A DNA stretch of 64,000 nucleotides from Apteryx mantelli (lineage: Eukaryota; Chordata; Aves; Apterygiformes; Apterygidae), in contig NC_090013.1 of the NCBI RefSeq assembly GCF_036417845.1, forward strand, positions 687,001 to 751,000, written 5' to 3'. Below the pieces are notes generated by a model. That model did not search any database. It worked only from the letters and a program-made list of their open reading frames with translations, and had not been told where the DNA came from. The number at the start of each line of letters is the position of its first letter. The first letter of the stretch is position 1. The position numbers and the translations under genes are program-made. Positions 35,730 through 47,149 of the stretch are shown here, piece after piece.

Positions 35730-37515
35730 CAGCAGGGGAAAAAAAAAAAAGGAAAGGAGGGGAGGGGGGAAGGGCCCCGCCCCCGCCCTGCCCCCGCCCT
35801 GCCCTGCCCTGCCCCACTGACAGCTTCTGCCCCCAAAGGCCGATGCCCCCCCTCCCCTCCCCTCCCTCCCTCCCTCCTCCCTCCCTCCTCCTCCTCCTCC
35901 TCCAGGACCTGCCCCTTCTGGCCAGCGCCGCCGCGCGCAGCTCGGACACGCGGGTTTGGGGGAGTTTAGGGGTTTTTTTTGTTGTTGTTTTTTTTGTTTT
36001 TTTGCTACATCCCATCAGTGCAAATAGTCCCCCGCGGTCGCAGGGTCGAGGGGGAAAAAGGGGGCGAAGCCGCGGCTGCTGGCGGCCTCGCTCGCCGTCT
36101 GCAGGGACCCCGAATTGTGTCGTGTCCCCCCCCCCCCGCCAAGAGGCATTTCCCCCCCCCCCGCTCAACGTCCCCCAGGGCCTCGTCTCCTTCCCTGCCC
36201 TCAGGTTTCCTCCGGCCGCGGCCACCCGGCCGGCGGCGGCTCCCTGCGGGAAGCCCCGGCGCCTCGGCGCCTCGCCGCCGGCATCGGTTTTGGGGGCCGC
36301 GAGCAGGAGATTGGGTCGAGGAGCGTCGCTTTTGCGGGGAGCGGCGCGGACGTTCCCTTCTGGAAAAGGGGCGCGTCGTCGTCGCGGGGCCAAATCCCGG
36401 CCCCGGGCGCGACGCGGACTCACGTGTCAAGCCCTGGACACGCGGCTCCCACCAGCCTGCGCGGCGCCGTCGGGAGTTTCGGCCGCGCGATCCGGTTTAC
36501 AGGGCCGGCCGAGCCGCCGAGGGCTCCTCGCTCCCAGCCTGCGCGATGGGAACTCCTCAGCATCCTCCCGGCTCCGCACGCCGCTCCGGCCGGGCGCGCT
36601 GCTCCCCAGTGCAGCCCGTCTTGGAAAAACCTGCAATAACCCTCGACGAGGTGTCAAAGCGGCTAAAAAAAGAGAGTTTTTGAGGACAGTGACAAGAGCA
36701 CAGTTAAAGTTCTTCCTAGCAGAGGAACGAGGATCCCAAAGGCCGTTCCGTCCCATCCCATCCCGTCCCATCCCGTTCCCTCCGCGTCCTCCGCTGCTTC
36801 CTCCCTCCTGCTTCAGCCTTTTCCCCGGCCAAAGCACTTGCTAATGGGCCGCAAAGAGCAGCCGATATTTGAGGAACAATAGCGGAGTTTAACCCCCAGT
36901 TTAACCTTTTGGGCTCAATTCCAGGAGAACCGGTGCAAAGGTTTAACTCCCACCAAAAAATAAATAAATCGATAAAGGAAAAGCCAAGCGTGCAACATTC
37001 CTTCCAGGGTCCTTGTTTTTAAAGGAAAGGTCACGTTCACCTCTCGGCTACCTCGGAAAGCCCCTGCGCTTCCCAGGCATCGCCCGCGGCGCGGATCCAG
37101 CGAGCCAAGACGCCCGGTAATTCGGACTCCTCGCACGCCGGGAGGAGCAGCAGCGCTGTCTATCCGCCCCTTCGGAGCGGAACGGAGCTTCCCGCGCGGA
37201 AGTTATTCCGAAGAAAAGCACCCGCGTCCCCGAATAACCCCGATCGCTCCAGACTGAGGGGGTTTCTCATCCGGAGCGGCTGCACTGAGGGCCGTGCTGG
37301 AAAACGGCAGCAATCCCTCTTCCGTAACGGAAGCTCCAGTTACTCCCTCACCTGGAGGAGCCGTAGAATTAACTGCCCAAACGGCACTAAATCCCAGCTA
37401 AAGCAGCCGAACTAACGCGTTCGGCCAAGGAGGAGCGATGGCGTTTCGGAAGCACGGGAAACGCTCGGAGAAGCCTCCGGAGGGTCGTTCCGAGCCCCGA
37501 GCTGAGCCGCTCCTC
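35730..37515. other. NANOS3 upstream region, no gene recognised
   Basis: Contains a pyrimidine mirror-type tract (TCCC/TCC repeats, 35845-35905), a T-rich run (35970-36003), a CpG-rich stretch to 36,640 and ordinary sequence after that. If miR-181c and NANOS3 share a primary transcript, this is its intervening part. No coding signal is seen. Confidence 0.5.
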
Positions 37516-37600
37516 AGGGCCCCGGGGTCCACTCAACGGTCGATGGTTTAACCTCAGCGACAAAACTCACCGACAGCGTTGAATGTTCACCGAGACCTTT
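37515..37600 (-). ncRNA. MIR181C: miR-181c hairpin
   Basis: On the minus strand the 5' arm (37587 down to 37565, 23 nt) begins AACATTCAACGCTGTCGG and is identical to mature miR-181a-5p. The 3' arm (37548 down to 37527, 22 nt) begins AACCATCGACCGTTGAGTGG and is identical to human miR-181c-3p. The loop between them is only 16 nt, and the flank after the 3' arm (CCC...GGGCC) also resembles the human miR-181c precursor. Position and strand (upstream of NANOS3, same strand) match human MIR181C. Mammalian miR-181c-5p lacks one G present here. The partner miR-181d is not found. Confidence 0.95.
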
Positions 37601-40600
37601 GCCGCCGTCGCGGCTCCGCGGGGGCTTCCGGAGGCGCCGGCACCGCTCCGCGCGCGCTTCCGCCTTCTTCCTCCCGTTCCTCCTTGCTTCCAGCCCGTCC
37701 ACGCAGGGTTTCGCCTAAGGACAAACAAAACGTTGCTGGCGGTGCCGATTTTGCGGGAAACCGCCCGGATTTACGGCGCCGGGCCGGTCCGGCTCTTCGC
37801 GCACGGCTCACGCGCATTCCCGCCGGCAGGAGCGCTGCTTTCGGCAGCGTCCGATCCCCGTCGCTCCCTTCCGCTCCCTCCAAGCAGCCTGGATAACCAT
37901 TGGCAGGACCGCAGGCAGCGAGCGGGTTTTCCTAAACGGAGCCGGGTTAAAAACTAGACTTTTTTTGTGTGTGTTTTTAACCCGGATGGGTTTCCCGATT
38001 CCACCGACCGCGTGGCAAAACGGAGCCCCAGCACGGCTTTCCGGAAGAGAAAAGCTCGCGCTAAAGTCCCCTTTTCCCAATGCCGGGAGCAAACACCGAA
38101 AATCCAGAGCCGACATCGGATCGCACCCGCTGGGAAACGCTTCCTGCTGGGAAACGCTTCCCGCTGGGAAACGCTGCCCCCTCGCCGCAGCCAGGCTGCT
38201 CCCGACGCCTGGATGGGGCCAACGTGGGATCACCTGCCGGGATCACCCGGCTCTCGGCAGCGAATGCCCCCTCGCTCCGGCAACGTCCACCTCACGAGCC
38301 ATAAAAACCGGAGCGGGGAGAACCAGAAAACAGGGGGAAAAAAGGGGGGAAAAAGGCAGCGCGCGCAGCGTCAGCACTAGGAAAAGGAGCGACTTTCACG
38401 CCGGAATAACCCAGGCGGCAGCAGCCCCCGGGCGCCGCGTCCTTAATCCCGAACACCGAAACCGGAGCAAGACCGGAGGGAAATAAATCTCCTTTATTAA
38501 TTATAAATTCGATGCTGCCGCTGGCGCTTCCAGCCGGGCTCCTGAATCGTTAACGCCGGCCTTGAGCTGCCTGGCTCCGGATCTGGAGCAGGACAGAGGC
38601 AGCCGAACCTCGGGAAAGGCAAAAACGGGGCTTTCCGGGCGCCCGGACCTGGAAACACCGGGAGAGACTGTGCAAACGCCCAGTCTCCCCCCCAAAACCT
38701 TTACGGTTTATTTATTTTCTCCCCCGCCACCGGGGCAACCGTTCCCATCGGCTTCCCGTGCTTCCGGGCAGGAGCTGAGCCGGCGCCCACGGCCGAGCCC
38801 GGCGAGCGCTGCACCTTCCCATTGGCCCGCAGTGACGCAACGGTCTTTACAGTTGAGCAATAAACCTCAAAGGGGCCCCCAAGAGAAAAAAAAAAGAGGG
38901 GAAAAAAAAGGGAAAAAAGTCCTGGAAAGGCAAATAATGGCCACTTTGTGTGGCGGTAGCGGGAGCGACGGCGGAAACGTGCCCCCTCCCCGCCGGAGGC
39001 TGCCGGCGCCCCGGCACGAAGAGCCGCTCCCTGAAAACCTTCGCGGGAAAACACGACGCAAAGTCACCGAATCCAACGGGATGGGGGAAAAAAAGAGGGA
39101 AACGGCACCGAAAGCGCAATTGGGGCGGCCGCGAGCAGAGCCGGAGCTGGAGCCGGAGCCTCCTCCTGGTGCGGGGTCATCCCGGGGGATCGGCCACCCG
39201 CGCCGAGTCCCTCCGCCCCGGGAAAGTTGGGAATTCGAACTGCGGTGGTCGGGCTCGCCGCCGGCATGGGCAGGCGCGTTTGGGAGGAATCGGCCCGTTT
39301 TGGGAGAAATCGGCCCATTTCCAGGTCACTCGCTCGGGTTTTGGGCAGATCCGGGGTGAAACCTGTCCCCTTGGCTGGGTGGCTCTGCTCGATCCCGCTC
39401 CGCCGGAGCGGCGGTTCCCGGGGAGCACGGCTGGACGGAGCAAAAGCAGCCGCTTCCCCCGGCCCAGCATCCACTCGCGAAGCTTCCAACAAACCGAAAA
39501 AAGGGGGAAAAGAGGAAAACAGGCGAGCGAGGCAGCACCTGCTCCGGGAGGGACACGCTCCGGACGGGGACCCAGCGCCAGCAGGAGCGAATCCCGCCCG
39601 GAGCGCGCCTTAATCCGGACGCAACCCAGTTAGACGACGGGAGCAACCGGCCTGATCCTTTGCATCCGTTTAACGTGATTTTTTTTTCTTTTTTCCCCCC
39701 AAAATCAAGCCTGGTGCTTGGGAATGGGATGGGAATGGGATGGGAATGGGAATTCAGGGGCCGGACGCAGAAGTGGCGGGAGACGCTGTCCCAGCGCCGC
39801 GTCACGCCGCAGGTGGGGCGGAACGACGCTGCCGGCCCCGGCCGCCTCGCGGCTCAAGGACCAAGAACGAGGTTTCCACCCCAAAACGCAACCCCCCCCC
39901 CAACGCCGGCGCGTTCGCTCCCGCTGCCGAGCGTGGCGTCCGGGAGCCCTCGGAGCGAGATGCTCCGGAGCCGCCGGGCCCGGCAGCGGCATCTGTCTCT
40001 TTAAAAGCGCTCCGTGGGCCTCCGAAAAGGGGCCGTTTTCTCCCTTTTTCCCTTTTTATAGCAAACTGGGGTGGGCGGGTTCCTCCGGGCGAACCTCGAG
40101 CTATAAATACGGCGCAAAGGAGCCGTAATTACAGGCCGGCACGGAGGCGGCCGCTTCCCGCTTCCCGCTTCCCGCTTCCCACTCCGGGGCCGCCCGCGCC
40201 GGCAGCGCCTCCGCTAAAAATAGAGCCCGGTCGAGGGACGAGCTCAAAAGCCCCCAAATCCCCCCGAACAGGAGCGCGGGGCTGCCCTCGCCCGGCTCCC
40301 GGCTCCCCGAACGCGGGGAAAAGCCCCGGAAGGGAGAAACGGCAGCAAATCGCCGGTCGGGGTCGGAGCCGGCGGGGAAGGCGCCTCCCTGCCGAACGCT
40401 CCTGGGTTTCTCTGGGAATGCGGGAATTGGGGTGCCGAACGGAGGAGCCGCCGCGGCTGCTCCGGTTCAGCCGATTTACGGGAACGCGCTCGTGCCCTCT
40501 TCCTCCGACCGCTTCCCTCCTGGGTCCCGGCACGCGCAGAGCTTCCAGCCGCGGCCGGTCCCGGCACCAAGCCCTTTCCCGTCCACCGGGGTTTATTCCC

Positions 40601-41940
40601 GACCTCTTCCCTTGTGTTCCGTCAGGGCGAAAGACGGATTCGTGCTTTAGAAATGAAGCAAATCCTCCTTTTCCCTAAGTGCCAGATCCGGGCAAAGCCC
40701 ATGGAGAGGCAAGAGCCGCCGGTTTGCCTGACCTCGAGGCCGTGGGAACAGCTCCCGGCCCGGCCGTTCCCGTTTCCCTCCCAATTCAGGAGAAAGTCGC
40801 TGGACGCCACTGGAACGACGGCGGCTCGCGGCCGTGTTTGGGGACAAACCCAGGCTTTTCGGCGCTTGTTGCATCCCGGCCGGGAGGCGAACGGGGGGCT
40901 CCGAGAGCACCGAACCCTTCCCAAACTTCCCCAGGAGCGTTTGCTCCTCCTGTCCCTCCTCACTCCCGTATTTTAATGCCGGGGATCAGAGTCATCCCCG
41001 GCGCAAGCGGAGCTGCTGGAATTACGGAGCGGCCCGGCAAGGGCCGTGCGGCGACGCTTCCCGCGTTATCGGCCGCACCGAAGCGCCGAGGGAAACGCCG
41101 AAACCCCTCCGAGCGGGCAGCCGCCTTCCCGCGGGAGCCGTGAGCTCCCGGCCTCCGGCAGCGCGCGAACCCGGAGCGCGAAGAGCCGAGGAGACGCCTC
41201 ATCCCGGCTGCAGCCCCGACCTTCCCGCGGGGCCGGCCGAATCGGAGCCGTTCGGGGCGCGCCAGCCCCATCCGGCGACGGAGCGGCACCGTGGGAACTC
41301 CGGCACCAGGAATTGGAGCCGTTCGGGACATGCCAGCCTGACAACATGGACAGTCCGGCACCGGGAATTGGAGCTGTTCGGGACACGCCAGCCCAATCCG
41401 ACACTGAACCGACACCGTGGGAACTCCGGCACCGGGAATCGGAGCCGTTTGAGGGTCCCCAGCCCGCTCCGGCGCTGGACCAGCACCGGGAATCCCGGGA
41501 GTTCCGCAGCCGGTGGGAGACGTCGCCCTCCGCATGGCGCTCGCTTCGCAGGCAGATGTGCTTAAAAAAGGGGAAAAAGGCCGGAGCCGGAAAGCGGCTC
41601 CCACCCGGCCTTTCCCACCTGCCTCCGACGAGGCACATATATCCCAGCCTATATGTCCCGTATAGCCGTGCCCCCCCCGACCGCTGCGGCACGGCCTGCC
41701 TACGGATCCGGCCTCCGTGCCCCGGGAATGCCTCCCTGGCTGCAGCATCCCTCGGGAAGAGCTTTTCCCCACCCGTTTTGGGATGGAGGGGGGGGGAGCG
41801 CAGCAGGATGCAGGGCCGGGAATGCTGCCATAGGGGCTGTGCCCCCCCCCCCCCACCGGCCCTTTTCCAGCTCTTCTCCCCCCAAAACACCCACGGGAAT
41901 GGGTTGGAGCTGGGCGTCGTGGGCAGCCCGGCAGCACCTG
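37601..41940. other. 4.3-kb segment upstream of miR-181c, no gene recognised
   Basis: Unique-looking sequence, less repetitive than what follows. Visible items: AATAAA-type hexamers on both strands near 38,480-38,505, AATAAA at 38859-38864 followed by an A-rich run (38,886-38,917), a TATA-type box at 40,101 and a MEF2-type site at 40,214. It could hold the promoter and first exons of a miR-181c primary transcript on the minus strand. Open frames are short and Arg/Pro-rich, with no recognised family. Confidence 0.45.
40101..40223 (+). promoter_or_regulatory. TATA-type box with a MEF2-type site, candidate promoter
   Basis: CTATAAATAC at 40101-40110 is a strong TATA sequence in otherwise GC-rich DNA. 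CTAAAAATAG at 40214-40223 fits the MEF2 consensus exactly. No transcript is identified; the function is inferred from motifs only. Confidence 0.3.
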
Positions 41941-41944
41941 GGAC

Positions 41945-42535
41945 ACAGGATGGGATGGGAATGGGATGGTGATGGGATGGTGATGGGATGGGGATAGGAA
42001 TGGGGATGGGGATAGGAATGGGGATGGGGAGGGGGATGGGGATAGGAATGGGGATGGGGATAGGAATGGGATGGGGATAGGAAGGGGATGGGGATGGGGA
42101 GGGGGATGGGGATAGGAATGGGGATGGGGATAGGAATGGGATGGGGATAGGAAGGGGATGGGGATAGGAAGGGGATGGGGATGGGGATGGGGATAGGAAT
42201 GGGATGGGGGTAAGAATGGGATGGGATGGGGATGGGGATAGGGATGGGGATGGGATGGGGATGGGGATAGGGATGGGGATAGGAATGGGGATGGGGATAG
42301 GGATAGGGATGGGGATAGGAATGGGATGGGGATAGGAATGGGATAGGGATAGGAATGGGGATGGGGATGGGGATGGGGATGGGGATAGGAATGGGATGGG
42401 GATAGGGATGGGATGGGGATAGGGATGGGGATGGGGATGGGGATAGGGATAGGGAAGGGGATAGGGATGGGGATAGGGATGGGATGGGGTTGGGGATGGG
42501 ATGGGGATAGGGATAGGGATGGGAATAGGGATGGG
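41945..42535. repeat. hexanucleotide-based GGGATG/GGGATA array
   Basis: Almost 600 bp of GGGATGGGGATAGGAATGGG-type sequence with a basic 6-bp step. On the minus strand this reads CCCATCCCCATCCC. Regular runs of three or four G every six bases make it strongly quadruplex-prone. Confidence 0.93.
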
Positions 42536-42539
42536 GATG

Positions 42540-43080
42540 TCCCGGGGGGGGGGGGGTGTCAGTCCCTGTCCCAGCACCCTGAGGATTTGGGGGGGGGGGG
42601 GGGTCATTCCTTGTCACCTTGTCAGATCATTGGGGGGGGGGGGAACCTGTCCCAGCACCTGGGGGGGGGGGAAGGGGTCAGTGCCTGTCCCAGCATTTTG
42701 GGGGGGGGGGTCCCAATCCCAGCACTCAGGGCAATGGGGGGGGGGGGGTCAGGCCCTGTCACACCATTGGGGGGGGGGGTCCCTGCCCCCGCATTGGGGG
42801 GGCCCAGTCCCAGCACCTGGGGAAATGGGGGGGGGGTGTCAGTCCCCATCAGAGCGTTTGGGGGGTCCCCAGTGCCGGTACCCGGGGGGGGGTCAGACCC
42901 TGTCACCGAAACGCCCCCCCCCCCCCCCGGGATGGGCCCCCCCGGCCCGAGCTCCGGCCCGGTCCCGTCCCGTCCCCCCCCCCCGCGGGGGAAAACGGAG
43001 GGGGGGGGCACCCCAAAACCGGGCGGAAACCCCCAAAATGGGGGGGAAAAACCCAAAATGGGGCGGGGGGGGGGGCACGG
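42540..43080. repeat. G-run minisatellite
   Basis: Degenerate units of about 40-60 bp, each with a run of 8-13 G and a phrase such as TCAGTCCCTGTCCCAGCA. From 42,960 it becomes C/G homopolymer-rich. No gene. Confidence 0.8.
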
Positions 43081-43274
43081 TACTTACGGCCGGGCTCGGA
43101 GCTCCTGCAGGGTGTGTGTGTGGGGGGGGGGGGCTCCGCGGCCCGGATCCCGATCCCGATCCCGGATCCCGATCCCGATCCCGGCGCGCACCGGCCGCGG
43201 GGGGGGGGGGGAGGGAGGGAGGCGGTGGCGGGTGGGGGGGGGTGGGGTCATGTCAGGGCAGGAGGCGCCGCGCG

Positions 43275-43375
43275 ATTGGCCGCCCGCGCCGCCCAGGCCG
43301 CCGCTCATTGGCCGCCCGCGCCGCCCAGGTCTCTCCTCATTGGCCGCCCGCGCCGAGCAGCTCGCCGCTCATTGG
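43275..43375. promoter_or_regulatory. four CCAAT boxes spaced exactly 32 bp apart
   Basis: ATTGG (CCAAT on the minus strand) occurs at 43275-43279, 43307-43311, 43339-43343 and 43371-43375. The surrounding GGCCGCCCGCGCCG is repeated with it, so the array is a 32-bp tandem repeat as well as a cluster of NF-Y sites in helical phase. A TATTTTTGTAG-type AT-rich patch follows at 43,396. The transcript it would drive is unknown. Confidence 0.6.
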
Positions 43376-43477
43376 CTGCCGGCGCCGCAGACTGATATTT
43401 TTGTAGCCGTTTTGTTGCCGAGCTTTAACCCCTTCGGCGCCGCCTCCTTCCCCCCCCCCCCCGCGCCGGGGCCGGGA

Positions 43478-43610
43478 ATTGGGGGGGGGGGGAGGTTCGG
43501 GGGGGCCCCGATTCCCGGGAATTGGGGGAGGGGGGGAAGTTCGGGGGGGCCCCGATTCCCGGGAATTGAGGGGGTGGTTGGGGGGTCCCCAATTCCCCGG
43601 AGCGGGCGGG
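43478..43610. repeat. 45-bp three-copy repeat
   Basis: Units contain GGAATTGGGGG, GTTCGGGGG and CCCCGATTCCCG, head to tail, immediately after the CCAAT cluster region. From 43,680 to 43,950 a C-run sequence with GGCTCTGGACCCCC/GGCAGCTCC phrases follows. Confidence 0.75.
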
Positions 43611-44014
43611 GGGAGGGTCTCCCAAGCGGTGGGGGGGGCTCGGGGTTACCCCCCCCGGCGGCCCCCCCCCTCCATTCCCGGGGCTCCCCGACTGCGCCCT
43701 GGGTGGGGGGGGGGGGCTCGGCACCTCCGGACCCCCCCGAAACCCCCCCGGCACCTCCGGTGCCCCTCGGCAGCTCCAGGCCCCCCCCCCAGTGGCTCTG
43801 GACCCCCCCCCCCGGGGGCTCCAACCCCCCCCCCAGCAGCCCCCAGCCCCTCCGGTGGCTCTGAACCCCCCCTGGCAGCCCCAGCCCCCCCCAGGGGCTC
43901 CAGCCCCCCCGGGTGCCCCCCCCGCTGCCCCCCCCCCCGGGCCTGGCGACAGCGCGGCGGCCTCCAGCAGACGGCGCGGCAGGCGCGCGGCACGATGGGC
44001 CCCGGCGTCCGGCG

Positions 44015-44580
44015 CCGCATGGCATCGCTTGGCACGGCACGGCCTTGCCCGGCATTGCACGGAATGGCACAGCCTTGCCCGGCATTGCACGGAATGGCAT
44101 GGCATTGCCTGGCGTTGCACGGCACGGCATGGCACGGCCTTGCCCGGCATTGCACGGAATGGCATGGCTTGGCACAGCCTTGCCCGGCATTGCACGGAAT
44201 GGCATGGCATTGCCTGGCGTTGCACGGCACGGCACGGCACGGCCTTGCCCGGCATTGCACAGAACAGCATGGCTTGGCACGGCCTTGCCCGGCATTGCAC
44301 GGGACGGCATGACTTTGCACGTCATCGCCCGGCATTGCATGGCACGGCACGGCTTGGCACAGCGTTGCACGGAATGGAACAGCATGGCATTGCCTGGCAC
44401 GGCACGGCATTACCTGGCACGGCACGGCTTGGCACAGCATGGCATTGCCCGGAATTGCACGGAGCGGCACAGCATGGCATGGCATTGCCTGGCATGGCAT
44501 GGCCCAGCATCGCCCGCACGGCCCGGCATGGCATCACCCGGCATGGCATTGACTGGCATGGCATGGCCCAGCACACTGCA
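44015..44580. repeat. GGCAC/GGCAT pentamer-based array
   Basis: Higher-order phrases such as TTGCCCGGCATTGCACGGAA and TGGCATGGCATTGCCTGG recur irregularly, all built from GGCAY pentamers. Confidence 0.92.
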
Positions 44581-44989
44581 AGGGGGAAACTGAGGCACGG
44601 AGCTGGGCATGGCCCCGGGCTGTGCCAGGCATTGCCCCCCCCCCTGGCAGCACGGCCCCCCCCCCCGGCCCCTTGCAGTGGGGGAAACTGAGGCAGGGAG
44701 CGGGGCTGCACCACGCATTGCCCAGCCCGGGTGTGCTTTGGGGCGGATTTGGGGCGGTTTTGGGGCGCTTTGGGGGGTTTGGGGTGGATTCGGGGCACTT
44801 CGGGGCGGAGGGGCCACGCACCGGGGGTGGGAGCAGGATTCCCAGGCCCCGGCCGCGACTCCGCTGCATTTTCTCACCTCGACTTTCCGGCGCATTCGCC
44901 GGCTCGGATGCTCGCAGCTGCCGGCACCGGGGGCTGCTGCAGCCCTTCCCCGGCACGGCCCCGGGCAGCTGCCGGGGGGACGACGTGGA

Positions 44990-45615
44990 AACCCTGCACC
45001 ATGCACAAACCCTGCATGATGCACAAACCCCACACGAAGCACAAACCCCGCACAATGCACAAATCCTGCACCATGCACAAACCCCACACGAAGCACAAAC
45101 CCTGCACCATGTGCAAACCCCACACGATGCACAAACCCCACACGAAGCACAAACCCTGCACAATGCACAAATCCTGCACCATGCGCAAACCCCACACGAA
45201 GCACAAACCCTGCACCATGTGCAAACCCCACACGATGCACAAACCCCGCACAATGCACAAACCCTGCACCACGTGCAGACCCTGAATGACGTGCAAACCC
45301 CATATGATGTGCAAACCCCGCACGATGCACGAATCCTTCACCACGTGCAAACCCGCACGATGTGCAAACCCCACATGATGCACAAACCCTGCACCATGTG
45401 CAAATCCTGAATGAGGTGCAAACCCCATATGATGTGCGAACCCCGCACGATGCACGAATCCTTCACCACGTGCAAACCCCGCACAGTGTGCAAACCCGCA
45501 CGATGCACAAACCCTGCACCATGTGCAAATCCTTCACCACGTGCAAACCCCGCACAATATGCAAACCCGCACGATGGGCGAAACATGCACAATGTGCAAA
45601 ACATGCACAATTTGC
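44990..45615. repeat. 18-bp minisatellite (CACAAACCC family)
   Basis: About 34 copies of an 18-bp unit such as GCACAAACCCTGCACCAT or GCACAAACCCCACACGAA. The period is divisible by three, which creates six-residue repeats in open frames on both strands (for example 44410-45330, minus). I regard these as noncoding. Confidence 0.93.
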
Positions 45616-46029
45616 AGGACGACGGGAGCCGGAGCAGAGGTGGCGGCGCCCCGAAATCCCGGCGGCGCCAGGGCGCGGTGGCACCGGGTGGCCCCCATCA
45701 CCCCACATCCCTGCAGGAAGCCCCCCTGGGGCGCCCGGCTGGGGGAGAAGGAGGGGGTGAGGCATTTCCATCACCCCCCCCCCCGGGTGAGCCGAGCGTG
45801 CCAGGCCTCAGCGGCGGGCGCCACCCGGGCGTGGCGGGACGATGAGTCACGGGGCGGATCCGGCGCCCCGGCCGGGCCGGCCGCTCCGAGGGGTTTCCTC
45901 GGCAGGAAAAACCCCCCGGCCACCTCGTGTCCTGGCCAGGCTTCCTGCACCGCGAGGGCCGCTGCTGCGCGCGGGGGCTCCGGGGGGCTCCGGGGGGGCT
46001 CCGGGCCCTGCCCGCCCCCAAAGGGCCCC

Positions 46030-46695
46030 CGGCCGTGCCGAGGCGCCGGCCCCCGGCTGTGCGGAGCCGCGAGCCCCCGGCCGTGCGGAGCTGTGGGCCG
46101 GCGGCCGTGCAAAACCGGGGGCCGCCGGCGGTGCAAGCCCGCAGGCCGCCAGCCGTGCAAACCCGTGGGACGGCGGTCTTGCAAAACCGCGGGCCGCTGC
46201 CGGTGCGAAACCGTGGGTCGGCGGCTGTGCAAAACTGGGGGCCGCTGTCGGTGCGACGCCGCGGGCCCCCGACCGTGCAAAGCCGCGGGCCACCGTTGGT
46301 GCGAAGCCGCGGGCCACCAGCCGGGCAAAACCGTGGGTCGGCGGCTGTGCAAAACCAGGGGCCGCGGTCGGTGCAAAGCCGAGGGCCGGTGGCCATGCAA
46401 AACTGGGAGCTGCCAGCGGTCCAAAGCCGGGGGCCAGTGGCTGTGCAAAACCAGGGGCCGCCGACGGTGCAAAGCCGAGGGCTGGTGGCCGTGCAAAGCC
46501 GGGAGCCGCCGGCGGTGCAAAGCCGGGGGCCGGTGGTTATGCAAAGCCGCGGGCCACCATCGGTGCAAAGTCACAGGCCACCGTTGGTGCAAAGCCGGGA
46601 GCCGCCGTCGGTGCAAAGCCGGGATCCAGCGTCCGTGCAAAGCCGGGAGCCGCCGTTGGCACAAAGCTGGGAGCCGCCGGCGGTGCGGAGCCGGT
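46030..46695. repeat. 24-bp minisatellite (GTGCAAAGCCG family)
   Basis: About 27 copies of a unit such as GTGCAAAGCCGGGAGCCGCC plus four bases, with GTGCAAA as anchor. The 24-bp period gives eight-residue repeats in several frames at once (open frame 45523-46917 and its minus counterparts). These are interpreted as by-products. Confidence 0.93.
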
Positions 46696-47149
46696 GGCCG
46701 CCGCGGGGGCGCAGCGGGGGCTCCGTCCGGCGCCCGCTCGGGTGCCGGCGGCTCTGCGGCACCGCGGGGACCCCCGGGCCCCCCCCCCGGGGCCCCCCCC
46801 CGGCCCGGTGCCCCCGCGCTGCATCAAAGCGCCTTTGTGCGGCGGCGGCGGCGGCGGCGGCGCGTGGGAGCCGGGTCCCACCCTGGCGGTGACTCACGGC
46901 GCGTTGCTGCGCCCTGACTCACCGCCGCGCTCCCTCCCCGCCGCCGCCGCCGCCGCGGGGCCCGGCGCCAACGGGGCCCCCGCCGCCACGGCACCCTGGG
47001 GCGCCCGCCTGCCCCGCCGCGCCATGCCGCACCCCCCCGGGCCGCCTGGGGTGACACGAGCGGGGCCGGTCTCAGCTCGCACCCCCCCCCCCCCGTCCCC
47101 ATCCCCGTCCCCGTCCATCTGCTGCTGCCACCGAGGGGAGGGAACCTGG

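Noticed and set aside
38859-38920. AATAAA followed by an A-rich tract, resembling the end of a processed pseudogene.
   Set aside because: No recognisable coding sequence upstream and no flanking duplication seen; a genuine polyadenylation site or chance is as likely.
41066-42607. 513-codon minus frame with IPIPIPSPSP repeats.
   Set aside because: It is the antisense of the GGGATG/GGGATA array; no homologous protein and no start or splice context.
45523-46917. 464-codon + strand frame with Arg/Cys-rich eight-residue repeats.
   Set aside because: Explained by the 24-bp minisatellite; comparable frames exist on both strands.
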